From an uncultured Ruminococcus sp. (GTDB lineage: Bacteria > Bacillota > Clostridia > Oscillospirales > Ruminococcaceae), in NCBI GenBank assembly GCA_902780505.1, contig CACZFN010000026.1:1-64000 (forward strand): a stretch of DNA of 64,000 nucleotides, read 5' to 3'. Every line of letters starts with the position of its first letter. The stretch's first letter is position 1. Shown here piece by piece: positions 25,534 through 33,897 of this stretch. Below the pieces are notes generated by a model. It made no database searches. It was not told where the DNA came from and saw only the letters and a program-made list of their open reading frames with translations. A program made the translations under genes and the position numbers.

Positions 25534-26341
25534 TTTTATCCTCCTCTCTTTGTGAGAATTTCTGTCTGATGGTTTTGTCAATAGTGTCTGCTATAAATTT
25601 TCCGCTTGTCTTAGGTGCATACCTTGCAGGCAGGGCGGGAAGTTCCAAGAGAATTTTTTTGTACTTTTTTATCATCTCTTTATTAATTCCGTAAGGCGGT
25701 GATGCTACCTCGGCGAATATCGTGCTGCTGCAAGATCTTTTTATTTCACGCTCACCGATTATCGGGGCGGGGACGGTGTTTATCACTATATCTGCTTTTC
25801 CTATAATATCGCCTGTCTGCGGGATATCCACACTGGTGTAGCCGGACATTTCAGCGTGTGCACGTGCGGCTTCGCTTCTTGCCGCAATGCATATCTTACT
25901 GCCGAGTGAGGAAAACACCCTCGCTATCTGCCGGGCGCAGGCACCAAAGCCTGTAACAAGCACTTTAGAGTCACGGATACATCCCTCGTAAACCTCCATA
26001 ACAGCCATAAGGGTACCCTCGGCTGTCGGGAGGGCGTTTTTTATTTTAAGCGTTTCGTCCTTATAGTAGTCGATACAGCTAAAGCCGCGTGATCGTGCCG
26101 TGTCTGCAAGAGTTTCGCTTACTCTGCCGCCGAAGATGGTCCCGCCCGCCTTCAGCTTGTCAAAAAGTGCCGCAAAATCGCCATCTGCACTCAGCATCGG
26201 CATTATCAGCACATCAAAACCGCCTGTTTCGGGCAGTTTGTCAAAGCATACATCATATACATCATATTTTTCACGCAGGCGGGAGATCACTGCCTGCTGG
26301 CGTTTGTCGCCTTTTATTGCCAGGATCTTTATTCCTTTCAT
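25526..26341 (-). CDS. spoVFA: Dipicolinate synthase subunit A
   Basis: A 271-residue protein with an N-terminal domain (KILAIKGDKRQQAVISRL; FDVLIMPM) and a Rossmann NAD(P) domain with VLVTGFGACARQIARVFSSL and IVINTVPAPII. It converts the dihydrodipicolinate pathway intermediate to dipicolinic acid together with SpoVFB. Its presence implies the organism forms, or recently formed, endospores. GGAAAGGAAATGGCAT precedes the ATG. It is divergent from the phage-like cassette with about 285 bp between. Confidence 0.9.
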   Translation of the reverse strand: MKGIKILAIKGDKRQQAVISRLREKYDVYDVCFDKLPETGGFDVLIMPMLSADGDFAALFDKLKAGGTIFGGRVSETLADTARSRGFSCIDYYKDETLKIKNALPTAEGTLMAVMEVYEGCIRDSKVLVTGFGACARQIARVFSSLGSKICIAARSEAARAHAEMSGYTSVDIPQTGDIIGKADIVINTVPAPIIGEREIKRSCSSTIFAEVASPPYGINKEMIKKYKKILLELPALPARYAPKTSGKFIADTIDKTIRQKFSQREEDKIE

Positions 26342-26627
26342 ATGCCATTTCCTTTCCTTGTCGTTTTATCTATATTATGCGGCGGTGGGATTATTTGTGA
26401 AATGCTGTGTGAAAGGTTTTTTTATGTAAAAATATTACAGTGATCTCCGTTATTATGTATAAATGCGTTATGCAACTTCTGTCTGATATTACAAATATCG
26501 GGGAAAGCAAAAATTTTTTTTGAAAAAGTTGCATGGTTTTATGCAACTTTTGCCCCTTTTTGCGCTATTAGTGAAAGGGTTTTTAAAAAGCTCTTTCATA
26601 AATTTCACAAAAAGGCAGTGATGTATT
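26342..26627. promoter_or_regulatory. Divergent region with repeated ATGCAACTT sites
   Basis: ATGCAACTT occurs at 26470-26478 and 26541-26549, and inverted at 26526-26534. The latter two form an 11-bp hairpin AAAAGTTGCAT-GGTTTT-ATGCAACTTTT (26524-26551) ending in T-rich sequence. This could be a repressor operator cluster for the phage-like cassette or a terminator. No gene. Confidence 0.5.
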
Positions 26628-27113
26628 TTGAAGAAAAAACCTTCGCCTGACAGAGTCGACAGATTTATCTATTACCTTTATCTGACTTCCGATCCTGTTG
26701 AGGCAGCAAGGAGAAGCGGCATTGACGAAGTCTGTGCTATAAAGCTTGCTTCCTCCCGTGGGACACAAAGAAAGCTTTCAAGGCTTTATGATATGCATGA
26801 AAATGACCTTTGCAAAGCAAGGGCGGGGCTTGAACGGCTCGCTTTCGGGCGCATAAATGATGCGGCAGAGCTTGTGTTTTCCTGTGACGAGGAAGGCGGC
26901 TTTTCACGTTATGACGGCGCTGACCTTTTTATGGTCAGTGAGATGAAAAAAGTCAAGGGCGGCGGTGTCGAGGTCAAGTTTTTTGACAGGCTGAAAGCCA
27001 TAGAACAGCTTATAGAGCTTGACGAGCTTATCGAGCGCAAGCAAAGCTCCGGCAGGTTCCTCACAGCCTTTGGCAAGGCACTTGCAGATGGTGGTGAGGC
27101 TGATGATAGATGA
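26628..27113 (+). CDS. Phage terminase small subunit-like protein
   Basis: A 161-residue protein read from TTG 26628; a stop codon just upstream excludes a longer form, and AAAAAGG lies about 12 bases before. The N-terminal ~60 residues fit a helix-turn-helix (YYLYLTSDPVEAARRSGID) of TerS type, the middle is helical (DLCKARAGLERLAFGRIND) and the C-terminus is charged. Position directly before and overlapping the large terminase supports the role of recognising DNA for packaging. First gene of the cassette. Confidence 0.65.
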   Translation: MKKKPSPDRVDRFIYYLYLTSDPVEAARRSGIDEVCAIKLASSRGTQRKLSRLYDMHENDLCKARAGLERLAFGRINDAAELVFSCDEEGGFSRYDGADLFMVSEMKKVKGGGVEVKFFDRLKAIEQLIELDELIERKQSSGRFLTAFGKALADGGEADDR

Positions 27114-28386
27114 CAGGATAGGCATACACTTTTCTGACAAACAGCGCCTTGTGCTGAAGTGGTGGCAAAGTGACCTTTACAGGCACTATGATGCCATAAT
27201 CTGTGACGGCGCTGTACGAAGCGGCAAAAGTACGGTAATGTCGATATCCTTTGCGCTGTGGGGTATGACCTGCTTTGATAATTGCAGTTTCGGCATATGC
27301 GGAAAGACTATAACCTCGGTAAAGCGCAATGTCATAGTGCCGCTTATAGCCACGCTTGAACGCATGAATATGCTTGTGACACTGAAAGAATCGAAGAATT
27401 ACTTTGACGTGGTGTCGGGCGGAAACAAAAACCGCTTTTACATATTCGGCGGCAAGGACGAGGGCGCGGCTTCACTAATTCAGGGTATGACACTTGCAGG
27501 GGTGATGATTGACGAGGCGGCACTGCTGCCGAGGAGTTTTACAGAGCAGGCTATCGCACGCTGTTCTGTTACAGGCTCAAAGCTCTGGTTCGACTGCAAC
27601 CCCGAGGGTGCGTACCACTGGTTCAAGCGTGAATGGATAGACAAGGCAGAATACAAGCGTGCCTTGTACCTGAATTTCACGCTTGATGACAACCCGTCAC
27701 TCAGCAGGGAGATAAAGGAAAGGTACAAGCGTGTTTACAGCGGGGCATTTTATGAACGTTTTGTGCTTGGCAGATGGGTAAGCCCCGAAGGACTTATATA
27801 CCCTATGTTTGATCCCGCAAAGCACTGCTGTGAGGTGATACCGAGAAAGTTTACACGCTACATCGTAAGCTGTGATTACGGGACAGTCAACCCGACAAGC
27901 TTCGGCTTATGGGGCGAGTGTGAGGGGGTTTGGTACAGAATAAGCGAATACTACTTTGATTCCCGCAAGGGCGGCAGGCGAAAGACCGATGAAGAACACT
28001 ACGCTGCACTTGAAAGGCTTTGCGGCAAAAGGGAGATAGAAGTTTGTATCGTCGATCCGTCGGCATCATCATTTATAGAATGTATAAGGCGGCATGGGCG
28101 ATACAAGGTGATGCCCGCAAAAAATGATGTGCTTTACGGCATAAACAAGGTGTCGGAAGCATTACGAAGCGGGTGGATAAAGATATTCTTTTCCTGCAAG
28201 GCGGCGATAAGGGAGTTTTCCCTTTACCGCTGGGACGAAAAGGGCAGGGACATACCCGTTAAAGAGAACGATCACGCAATGGACGATATACGCTATTTTG
28301 TTACGTATATCAGTGGTGATAAAACGCATCAGCCGTTTTTTGTGATGTCGCTTGACCGTGAAACGTGTCAGGCGGATAATGAATGA
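27103..28386 (+). CDS. Phage terminase large subunit
   Basis: About 427 residues from ATG 27103 (GGTGAGG just upstream), overlapping the small subunit by 11 bases. ATPase domain: Walker A CDGAVRSGKST at about residues 34-44, Walker B VMIDEAALL, and coupling motif FDCNPEG. The RNase H-like nuclease has acidic residues in VSCDYGTVNPTSF, CIVDPSASS and HAMDDIRYF. Family typical of SPP1/PBSX-like terminase_6. It pumps DNA into proheads. All catalytic motifs appear intact. Confidence 0.9.
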   Translation: MIDDRIGIHFSDKQRLVLKWWQSDLYRHYDAIICDGAVRSGKSTVMSISFALWGMTCFDNCSFGICGKTITSVKRNVIVPLIATLERMNMLVTLKESKNYFDVVSGGNKNRFYIFGGKDEGAASLIQGMTLAGVMIDEAALLPRSFTEQAIARCSVTGSKLWFDCNPEGAYHWFKREWIDKAEYKRALYLNFTLDDNPSLSREIKERYKRVYSGAFYERFVLGRWVSPEGLIYPMFDPAKHCCEVIPRKFTRYIVSCDYGTVNPTSFGLWGECEGVWYRISEYYFDSRKGGRRKTDEEHYAALERLCGKREIEVCIVDPSASSFIECIRRHGRYKVMPAKNDVLYGINKVSEALRSGWIKIFFSCKAAIREFSLYRWDEKGRDIPVKENDHAMDDIRYFVTYISGDKTHQPFFVMSLDRETCQADNE

Positions 28387-28399
28387 AAGGAGAGATCAT

Positions 28400-29563
28400 T
28401 TGAGCATTTTCAGATCAAACCGCATCAAGGCGGATACGCTTAAAAGCGGTTTTGAAAGCACAGGCGGCACAAGGGCGGCAGGCTTCCGCTTAGCCCCTGA
28501 CAGTGCGCTGTTTGAAAGCGGCTTTTATGAAGCGCTCAGGGACAGTGTGCCGATAATTGATGCCTGCATTTCAAAGATAGTAAGGCTTACAAGCGATTTC
28601 AGGGTGGTTTGCGATAATCAAAAGAGCCAGAGCTTTATTGATGACTTTGTACAAAACGTTCCGCTTGGAGAATCGGGGAGCACGCTTGCCGCATTTGCGG
28701 ATATGTACCTTGATGCACTGCTCACCTACGGCAAAAGCATAGGCGAGTATGTCACTGATGAAAGGACAGGGCTTATAAGCGAGCTTTTTGTTCACGATCC
28801 GACAGTTATCAATATAAAGCGAAGATGTGGGGCAGGGCAGGCTGTACTTACGTTTGTGGGAAGTGAAGAACCGATAGCTCTAAGGCACCCGCAGCGTATT
28901 TTATACACAACCCTGAACCCCACGCCCAAAAGCCCGCAGGGAAGGTCACTTTTAAGGGGACTGCCTGCACTTTCAGATATACTGCTTACGATCTACAAGT
29001 GCATAGGTATGAATTTTGAGCGTGCGGGGAATATACGGTACGCTGTTACCTACAAGCCGAAGGACGAAGGTGACGCGCAGTTTGCACGCACCTGTGCTTC
29101 CGAGATAGCTAAGCAGTGGACGGACGGAATGCAGTCTGCAAAAGCGGGCGTTATGAAGGATTTTGTGGCTGTAGGTGATGTTGACATAAAAGTAATAGGC
29201 GCTGAAAACGGGCTTATCGACACACAGATACCTGTAAGGCAGATAACAGAGCAGATGATAAGCAAGCTTTCCATACCGCCGTTTTTACTGGGGCTGAGCT
29301 GGTCAAGCACAGAACGGATGGCATCACAGCAGGCAGATATACTTACAAGTGAGCTTGAGTATTACCGCAGGCTGATAACGCCTGTTCTGCTGAAGATATG
29401 CAGGTATGAACTTGCCGCCGCAGGGCTTGACAGAAATGTAAGCATTGAATGGGGCAACATAAACCTTCAGGACGAAGAAGCACTTGCAAGGGCAAGGCTT
29501 TACAACGCTCAGGCGGCAGAACTTGAGAGAAGAATGAACGGAGGAGAGAATGGACAAGTATGA
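28400..29563 (+). CDS. Phage portal protein
   Basis: About 387 residues from TTG 28400, which has AAAGGAGAG upstream; the frame extends 16 codons into the terminase gene without support. Portal-like features: GFYEALRDSVPIIDACISKI near the start, SIGEYVTDERTGLISELFVH, RGLPALSDILLTIYKCIGMN and the distal ISKLSIPPFLLGLSWSSTER with ERMASQQADILTSELEYYRR (crown/stem helices). The portal ring is the DNA entry channel of the capsid. Confidence 0.82.
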   Translation: MSIFRSNRIKADTLKSGFESTGGTRAAGFRLAPDSALFESGFYEALRDSVPIIDACISKIVRLTSDFRVVCDNQKSQSFIDDFVQNVPLGESGSTLAAFADMYLDALLTYGKSIGEYVTDERTGLISELFVHDPTVINIKRRCGAGQAVLTFVGSEEPIALRHPQRILYTTLNPTPKSPQGRSLLRGLPALSDILLTIYKCIGMNFERAGNIRYAVTYKPKDEGDAQFARTCASEIAKQWTDGMQSAKAGVMKDFVAVGDVDIKVIGAENGLIDTQIPVRQITEQMISKLSIPPFLLGLSWSSTERMASQQADILTSELEYYRRLITPVLLKICRYELAAAGLDRNVSIEWGNINLQDEEALARARLYNAQAAELERRMNGGENGQV

Positions 29564-30401
29564 ATTTGAACTGACCGACGAAATAGCTGCAAAGATAAAC
29601 CGCTATACAAGAAAAAAGCTTGACAAAAGCAGGATATACGCATTCCCCGTGATACTTTGCGACAACGAGATAGACAGGGACGGCGAGAGATTTTCGACAG
29701 CGGCGATAGAGAAGCTTGCAGAGCTTTTCTTAGGCAAAACGGGGATCTTTGACCACGAACCGAAAGGCAGAAACCAGACGGCAAGGATATTTGACACCTT
29801 TGTATGCAAAGATGAAAGCAAAAAGACGTCTTACGGGGAGGATTACACCTGCCTTTGTGCAAGGGCCTACATGGTCAGAAACGAGCACAACGCCCCGCTT
29901 ATCGAGGAAATTGATGCGGGGATAAAAAAAGAGGTATCTGTCAGCTGTGCAGTGGCAAAAAAAGTATGCTCGGTATGCGGCAGGGACATTTACAAAGATC
30001 CGTGTTCGCATATCAAGGGCAAAAGCTACGGCGGAGTGAAATGCTTTATATCACTTGAAGAACCGACTGACGCTTTTGAATGGTCATTTGTGGCTGTTCC
30101 GGCACAGGTGAGTGCGGGCGTGGCAAAGAGATTTGCAGGCCGGGAAGAAAACGCAGACGACAGCATAAGCGCAAAAATGCTTGATGAGCACGCACTTATG
30201 CGCGCGGCACTTGAAGCAAGAGCAGAAAACCTATACATACTAAGCGGCACTGATGAAGCGGCTGCAAAAGCTATATGCAAAAGCAGCGGGGTAAGTGAGC
30301 TTTTAGAGGCGATCCCGAGGCTGAGCCTTATGATAGCAGGCGGCGGCACACAGCTTAAAAGAAAAGAAACAAACAAAAACAACAGCTTTAAGCTTAAATA
30401 A
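29550..30401 (+). CDS. Putative phage prohead protease
   Basis: A 283-residue protein overlapping the portal gene by 14 bases. IYAFPVILCDNEIDRDGERF, GKTGIFDHEP (candidate catalytic His) and EVSVSCAVAKKVCSVCG (candidate Ser) resemble the herpesvirus/HK97-type head maturation protease fold. An inserted zinc-knuckle-like segment CSVCGRDIYKDPCSH is unusual. The basic, Lys/Asn-rich C-terminus may serve as scaffold. Its position between portal and major capsid protein supports the call; catalytic assignment is inference. Confidence 0.65.
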   Translation: MDKYEFELTDEIAAKINRYTRKKLDKSRIYAFPVILCDNEIDRDGERFSTAAIEKLAELFLGKTGIFDHEPKGRNQTARIFDTFVCKDESKKTSYGEDYTCLCARAYMVRNEHNAPLIEEIDAGIKKEVSVSCAVAKKVCSVCGRDIYKDPCSHIKGKSYGGVKCFISLEEPTDAFEWSFVAVPAQVSAGVAKRFAGREENADDSISAKMLDEHALMRAALEARAENLYILSGTDEAAAKAICKSSGVSELLEAIPRLSLMIAGGGTQLKRKETNKNNSFKLK

Positions 30402-30416
30402 GAAAGGAATAATACT

Positions 30417-31397
30417 ATGAATTTTGAAAACATAAGACTTGAAAAGGAACTTTACGGCATTACGGGCAAGAGCTTTACAAAGGCACTGGAGGAGCTTGAT
30501 CCGAGCGAGAATTATGCAGGCACGAAGCTTGAAGGGCTTGATGCATTTGAAAGACAGCTAAAGAGATTTGACATCAAGATAAGCGGCAGCGACTGCGACA
30601 GGGTAGAGAAGTTTTTTGTGAGCACTGAATCTGCGGTGCTTTTCCCTGAATACATCAGGAGAGAGATAAAAAGGGGCATGGATGAATGCTCCGTGATACC
30701 CGATATCGCAGCGGCGGTTTCATACACTGACGGCGTTGACTACCGCGCACTTGTAATGACAGAGGGAAGCGCTTCAAATGCTGTAAACGAGGGTGCCGAC
30801 CTTCCTGCGACTACTGTAGCACTTGCATCAACAGCCACAAGGCTTTCAAAGTTTGCAAGAAAGCTTTCCTGCACATATGAATCGGTAAGAAAGCAGAGGA
30901 TAGAAGCTTTCGGTGTGGTACTGAGAGCTTTGGGCGCACAGATATCAAAATCCTGCAATGCACTTGCGGCAACTTCGCTTATGACGGGCATCACGCCGAC
31001 TACTATTGCCGGCAGTACACTTGCCTATTCCGACCTTGCAGCATTCTGGGCATCTATGTCTGAGGCGGATATGGACGTTATGCTGTGCTCACCTGCGGTA
31101 ATGGCGCAGATCCTTGCTATGGACGAAATGAAGTATGTAGTATCCGACTTTATGTCTACAGGCAGGGCGGTAACACCTTACGGCGTGACACTTATCAAGT
31201 GCCAGGCGCTTGCGGCTTCAAACAAGATAATCGGCATAGATTCGACTAAGGCGGCTGAAGTGGTATTCGGTTCTGACGTGACTGTCGATGCAGACAGACT
31301 CCTTACTTCACAGAAGCGAGAGATATCCTGCTCGGTAAGTGTCGGTGTATCGAGAATATCCGACAATGCGGTAAAGGTACTTAACGCAGTCAAGTAA
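30417..31397 (+). CDS. Phage major capsid protein (HK97-fold-like)
   Basis: A 326-residue protein. N-terminal ~95 residues are charged and helical (delta-domain-like), then FVSTESAVLFPEYIRREIKR, a typical start of the mature HK97-type capsid fold, followed by DYRALVMTEGSASNAVNEGA (E-loop-like) and C-terminal VVFGSDVTVDADRLLTSQKR. Gene order protease-capsid fits. AGAAAGGAA lies before the ATG. The highest-expressed gene of such cassettes; a hairpin follows. Confidence 0.82.
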   Translation: MNFENIRLEKELYGITGKSFTKALEELDPSENYAGTKLEGLDAFERQLKRFDIKISGSDCDRVEKFFVSTESAVLFPEYIRREIKRGMDECSVIPDIAAAVSYTDGVDYRALVMTEGSASNAVNEGADLPATTVALASTATRLSKFARKLSCTYESVRKQRIEAFGVVLRALGAQISKSCNALAATSLMTGITPTTIAGSTLAYSDLAAFWASMSEADMDVMLCSPAVMAQILAMDEMKYVVSDFMSTGRAVTPYGVTLIKCQALAASNKIIGIDSTKAAEVVFGSDVTVDADRLLTSQKREISCSVSVGVSRISDNAVKVLNAVK

Positions 31398-31418
31398 GTT
31401 AAACCGTTTTAAAGCAGA

Positions 31419-31446
31419 GGGCGGCACCGGCAATGCTTTGCCGCCC
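31419..31446 (+). terminator. GC-rich hairpin after the capsid gene
   Basis: GGGCGGCA (31419-31426) pairs with TGCCGCCC (31439-31446). There is no T-run, so it is more likely an mRNA 3'-stabilising or attenuating hairpin; placement just after a capsid gene would favour high capsid expression relative to downstream genes. Confidence 0.5.
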
Positions 31447-31470
31447 GATGCATTGTAAGGAGGACAGAAG

Positions 31471-31845
31471 ATGTATGATATTAGCAACGAAAAGGTAATG
31501 GGGCTGTTTTTACGGCTGAGCGGGATATCGCCCGATAAAAGGAATGAATACAGCGACATAGTTGACAACGCCTGCGATTACATAAAAAGGCGGCTTGCAG
31601 ATGTAATAGTGCTTGCTGATCTTGACAGGATAAGGTTTGCGGCGGCGGCTGTGGCAATGTATGACAACACAGTTATAAAGCTGACAAACGACAAGACGCT
31701 TTGCACATATGACGGGAAAAGTGTAGTGAATTACAAGGATACAGATTCTTACAAATACGCATATCTGCTTAGGAAAAACGCACTTGCGGCGATAGCTGAC
31801 ATCTGCAAAAACGACTGTTTTGTATTTACTTCGGCAAAGGGGTAG
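31471..31845 (+). CDS. Putative head-tail connector protein
   Basis: A 124-residue protein, largely helical (EKVMGLFLRLSGISPDKRNE, SDIVDNACDYIKRRL, IRFAAAAVAMYDNTV), consistent with gp6-like connector proteins that sit under the portal in siphophages. AAGGAGGA precedes the ATG. Assignment rests on size, helical pattern and position after the capsid gene. Confidence 0.5.
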   Translation: MYDISNEKVMGLFLRLSGISPDKRNEYSDIVDNACDYIKRRLADVIVLADLDRIRFAAAAVAMYDNTVIKLTNDKTLCTYDGKSVVNYKDTDSYKYAYLLRKNALAAIADICKNDCFVFTSAKG

Positions 31846-31848
31846 GAA

Positions 31849-32253
31849 ATGTATACGGATTTACTTTTTGAGGTGACGCAGATACTTGAAGCAGCAGGAT
31901 TCAAGGTAATTGACAGCGGGGCTGAGCCTATGCATTTTACGCTCAGGGACAAGCAGGCGGCGTTTATACATTTAAGTTCAGTAAGCTTAAAGGACAAAGG
32001 TTTTGAGATAACAAGCGGCAAAAGGCACAGGGAGTACGTTTATGATATCGAGTGTCTGCTTTTAGGGGCAATGGGCGACTGCTCGGACAGGGGGTTGCTC
32101 GAAGCGCGTGCAATAAGTGCAGTAACGCTTATGAATGATGCAGGCTTTGATGCAAGAGTGGAAAGTGATGAAGAAATAGACGGAAAGCTTTCACGGGCAA
32201 AATGCATTTTAAAGCTTGAATTCACCGTAAGTGAGATAACAGGGGGCGAGTAA
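31849..32253 (+). CDS. Phage-cassette protein, possible tail terminator/minor head protein
   Basis: A 134-residue protein four bases after the previous gene. Pattern LLFEVTQILEAAGFKVIDSG ... YVYDIECLLLGAMGDCSD ... FTVSEITGG, a mixed alpha/beta fold of the kind seen in tail-completion proteins. No definite family recognised; cassette membership is clear from spacing. Confidence 0.45.
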   Translation: MYTDLLFEVTQILEAAGFKVIDSGAEPMHFTLRDKQAAFIHLSSVSLKDKGFEITSGKRHREYVYDIECLLLGAMGDCSDRGLLEARAISAVTLMNDAGFDARVESDEEIDGKLSRAKCILKLEFTVSEITGGE

Positions 32254-32254
32254 A

Positions 32255-32599
32255 ATGGAGAATGAATACACCGTAACGCTTAACGGAAGTGATCTTAAAA
32301 TATACAGCATACAGTTTAAAAGCGAATGCGCAACAAGTGAAAGTGCAACGGTAAACAGCGGGATATTTTCATCTGTGACAGGTGTGAGAAAAAACACCTT
32401 TACCCTTAAAGGAAGAACGCCGTTTACAAGCTTTGGTGAATACACAGCACTTATAAACGGGCTTGTGGGCAAAAGGGCTTACTTCACTGTTAATACTGAA
32501 AGCTACACAAGGCTGATAGTAAAAAGCGGGCATTGCACAGCGGGCGGTGAAGGCCTTTGCGAATATGTGATAGTTCTGGAGGAAAACAATGATGCCTGA
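32255..32599 (+). CDS. Phage-cassette protein of unknown function
   Basis: A 114-residue beta-rich protein (YTVTLNGSDLKIYSIQFKSE; VRKNTFTLKGRTPFTSFGEY; VGKRAYFTVNTESYTRLIVK). It starts one base after the previous stop and overlaps the next gene by 11 bases. A small tail-tube or baseplate-like beta protein is possible but unproven. Confidence 0.45.
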   Translation: MENEYTVTLNGSDLKIYSIQFKSECATSESATVNSGIFSSVTGVRKNTFTLKGRTPFTSFGEYTALINGLVGKRAYFTVNTESYTRLIVKSGHCTAGGEGLCEYVIVLEENNDA

Positions 32600-33551
32600 A
32601 AACAGAGAGAGCATAAGGGCTTACCTTTATGACAGCAGCGACTTACCGATAGCAGAACTCAGTGTATGCACGTCTATGGTGCTTATAAAAGAGAGGTACA
32701 CGCCGTTTCATTCGCTTAAAGTGAGTTTTTTAAGCGGGGTAATGATAAATGCGGAAAGCTGTGCGAGGATAAGACTCAGCATCGGCGGGGAGTACGTATT
32801 TGACGGGAGAACTTCGGGCGTGAGCTGTAAAGAGAGCGCTGAGGGGTTTGTCCTGAGCGGCAGGGCTTACAGCTACACAAGGTCTTTGATAGTAGGGGAG
32901 GCTGTTCCGGGAATGTTCTACCAGGCAGGGATAAACAGCATAAAAAACGCAAACACACCGCTTCCTAAGGTAAGCTATCAGCAAAACGGGGACACCGCCA
33001 ACTACATTTACATCAAGGAGACCGACACGATCTGGGACGCATACACAGCCCTTGCGGTGAAGTTATACCAAAGCTACCCATACATTCACGGGGAGAACAC
33101 GGTTTACATCAAAAAAGCGGACATGGCGGAGTTTGACCTCAGCGGAGAGGTGATAACTGGGCTGATAAGGGGAGAAAACTACAAGAATTCTATATCAAAG
33201 ATAAGTATGCAGAACACCGAGGGGCAGTACGAATACACCCGTGAGGACAGCGCCGTAAAAGCCCGTGGGATAGTGAGCGAAAGGTTTATCCCGCTTGACA
33301 GGCAATGGTTATCGTCACCGCAGGCGGGGCTTGAAGCAAAATTGAAATACGCAAAGCGCGGCTGCGAGTACAGGGGGCTTACCTACATAGGTTACAGCGG
33401 CGAGCAGATTTGCGATGTGATAACCTTTACAAGGGACAGCGAGAGTTTTACAGGCGAAGCCGACAGGATAGAGATAAGAGCAGACAGCAAAGGGATAAGA
33501 ACGACAGTGATATGTTACAATGACGGGTACTGTTCGGTGAGCGATGAATAG
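32589..33551 (+). CDS. Putative phage tail/baseplate hub protein (XkdQ/gpD-like)
   Basis: A 320-residue protein (ATG 32589 or 32592, GGAGGA upstream). N-terminal IRAYLYDSSDLPIAELSVCT and SLKVSFLSG, then a middle with SYTRSLIVGEAVPG and TIWDAYTALAVKLYQSYPYI, and a distal RFIPLDRQWLSSPQAGLEAK. The architecture suggests a hub-like protein of contractile or siphovirus-like tails. No tape-measure, sheath or lysis gene follows; the cassette ends here and a tandem repeat array begins 26 bp later. Confidence 0.5.
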   Translation: MMPENRESIRAYLYDSSDLPIAELSVCTSMVLIKERYTPFHSLKVSFLSGVMINAESCARIRLSIGGEYVFDGRTSGVSCKESAEGFVLSGRAYSYTRSLIVGEAVPGMFYQAGINSIKNANTPLPKVSYQQNGDTANYIYIKETDTIWDAYTALAVKLYQSYPYIHGENTVYIKKADMAEFDLSGEVITGLIRGENYKNSISKISMQNTEGQYEYTREDSAVKARGIVSERFIPLDRQWLSSPQAGLEAKLKYAKRGCEYRGLTYIGYSGEQICDVITFTRDSESFTGEADRIEIRADSKGIRTTVICYNDGYCSVSDE

Positions 33552-33576
33552 ATAAAATCAGTGCGTGTGGCACATC

Positions 33577-33849
33577 GGGGGGTTTCCGGTCGCCCCCGAG
33601 CCCCTTCGGGAATACAGTTTTTCGGGGCTTTCCGGTCGCCCCCGAGCCCCTTCGGAAATACGGTTTTTCGGGGGCTTTCCGGTCGCCCCCGAACCCCTTC
33701 GGAAGTACAGTTTTTCGGGGGCTTTTTGGTCAACTCGGAACCCCTTCGGGAATACAGTTTTTCGGGGGCTTTTTGGTCAACTCGGAACCACTTCGGAAAT
33801 ACAATTTTTCAGGGGCTTTCCGGTAAGCTCGGAACACATTCGGGTAAAC
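33577..33849. repeat. Tandem array of six 46-47-bp hairpin units
   Basis: Six head-to-tail units, each of the form GGGGCTTTCCGGTCGCCCCC, then GAGCCCCTTCGGGAATAC, then AGTTTTTC. GGGGGC and GCCCCC within a unit can pair. The first three units are nearly identical; units 4-6 drift (TTTTTGGTCAACTCGG replaces TTTCCGGTCGCCCCCG). Open frames across it only translate the repeat. Confidence 0.9.
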
Positions 33850-33852
33850 AAA

Positions 33853-33882
33853 AAAGGTATCGTCCTTACGGGCGATACCTTT
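33853..33882 (-). terminator. Terminator of the coaD-rsmD operon
   Basis: On the minus strand AAAGGTATCG pairs with CGATACCTTT and is followed by a T-run (complement of A-rich 33848-33855), about 15 bp past the stop of the coiled-coil gene. Confidence 0.85.
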
Positions 33883-33897
33883 GCTGTCATCTTGTTA

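Noticed and set aside
33577-33849. CRISPR array
   Set aside because: The units are contiguous, with no unique spacers between repeats, and no cas genes are present.
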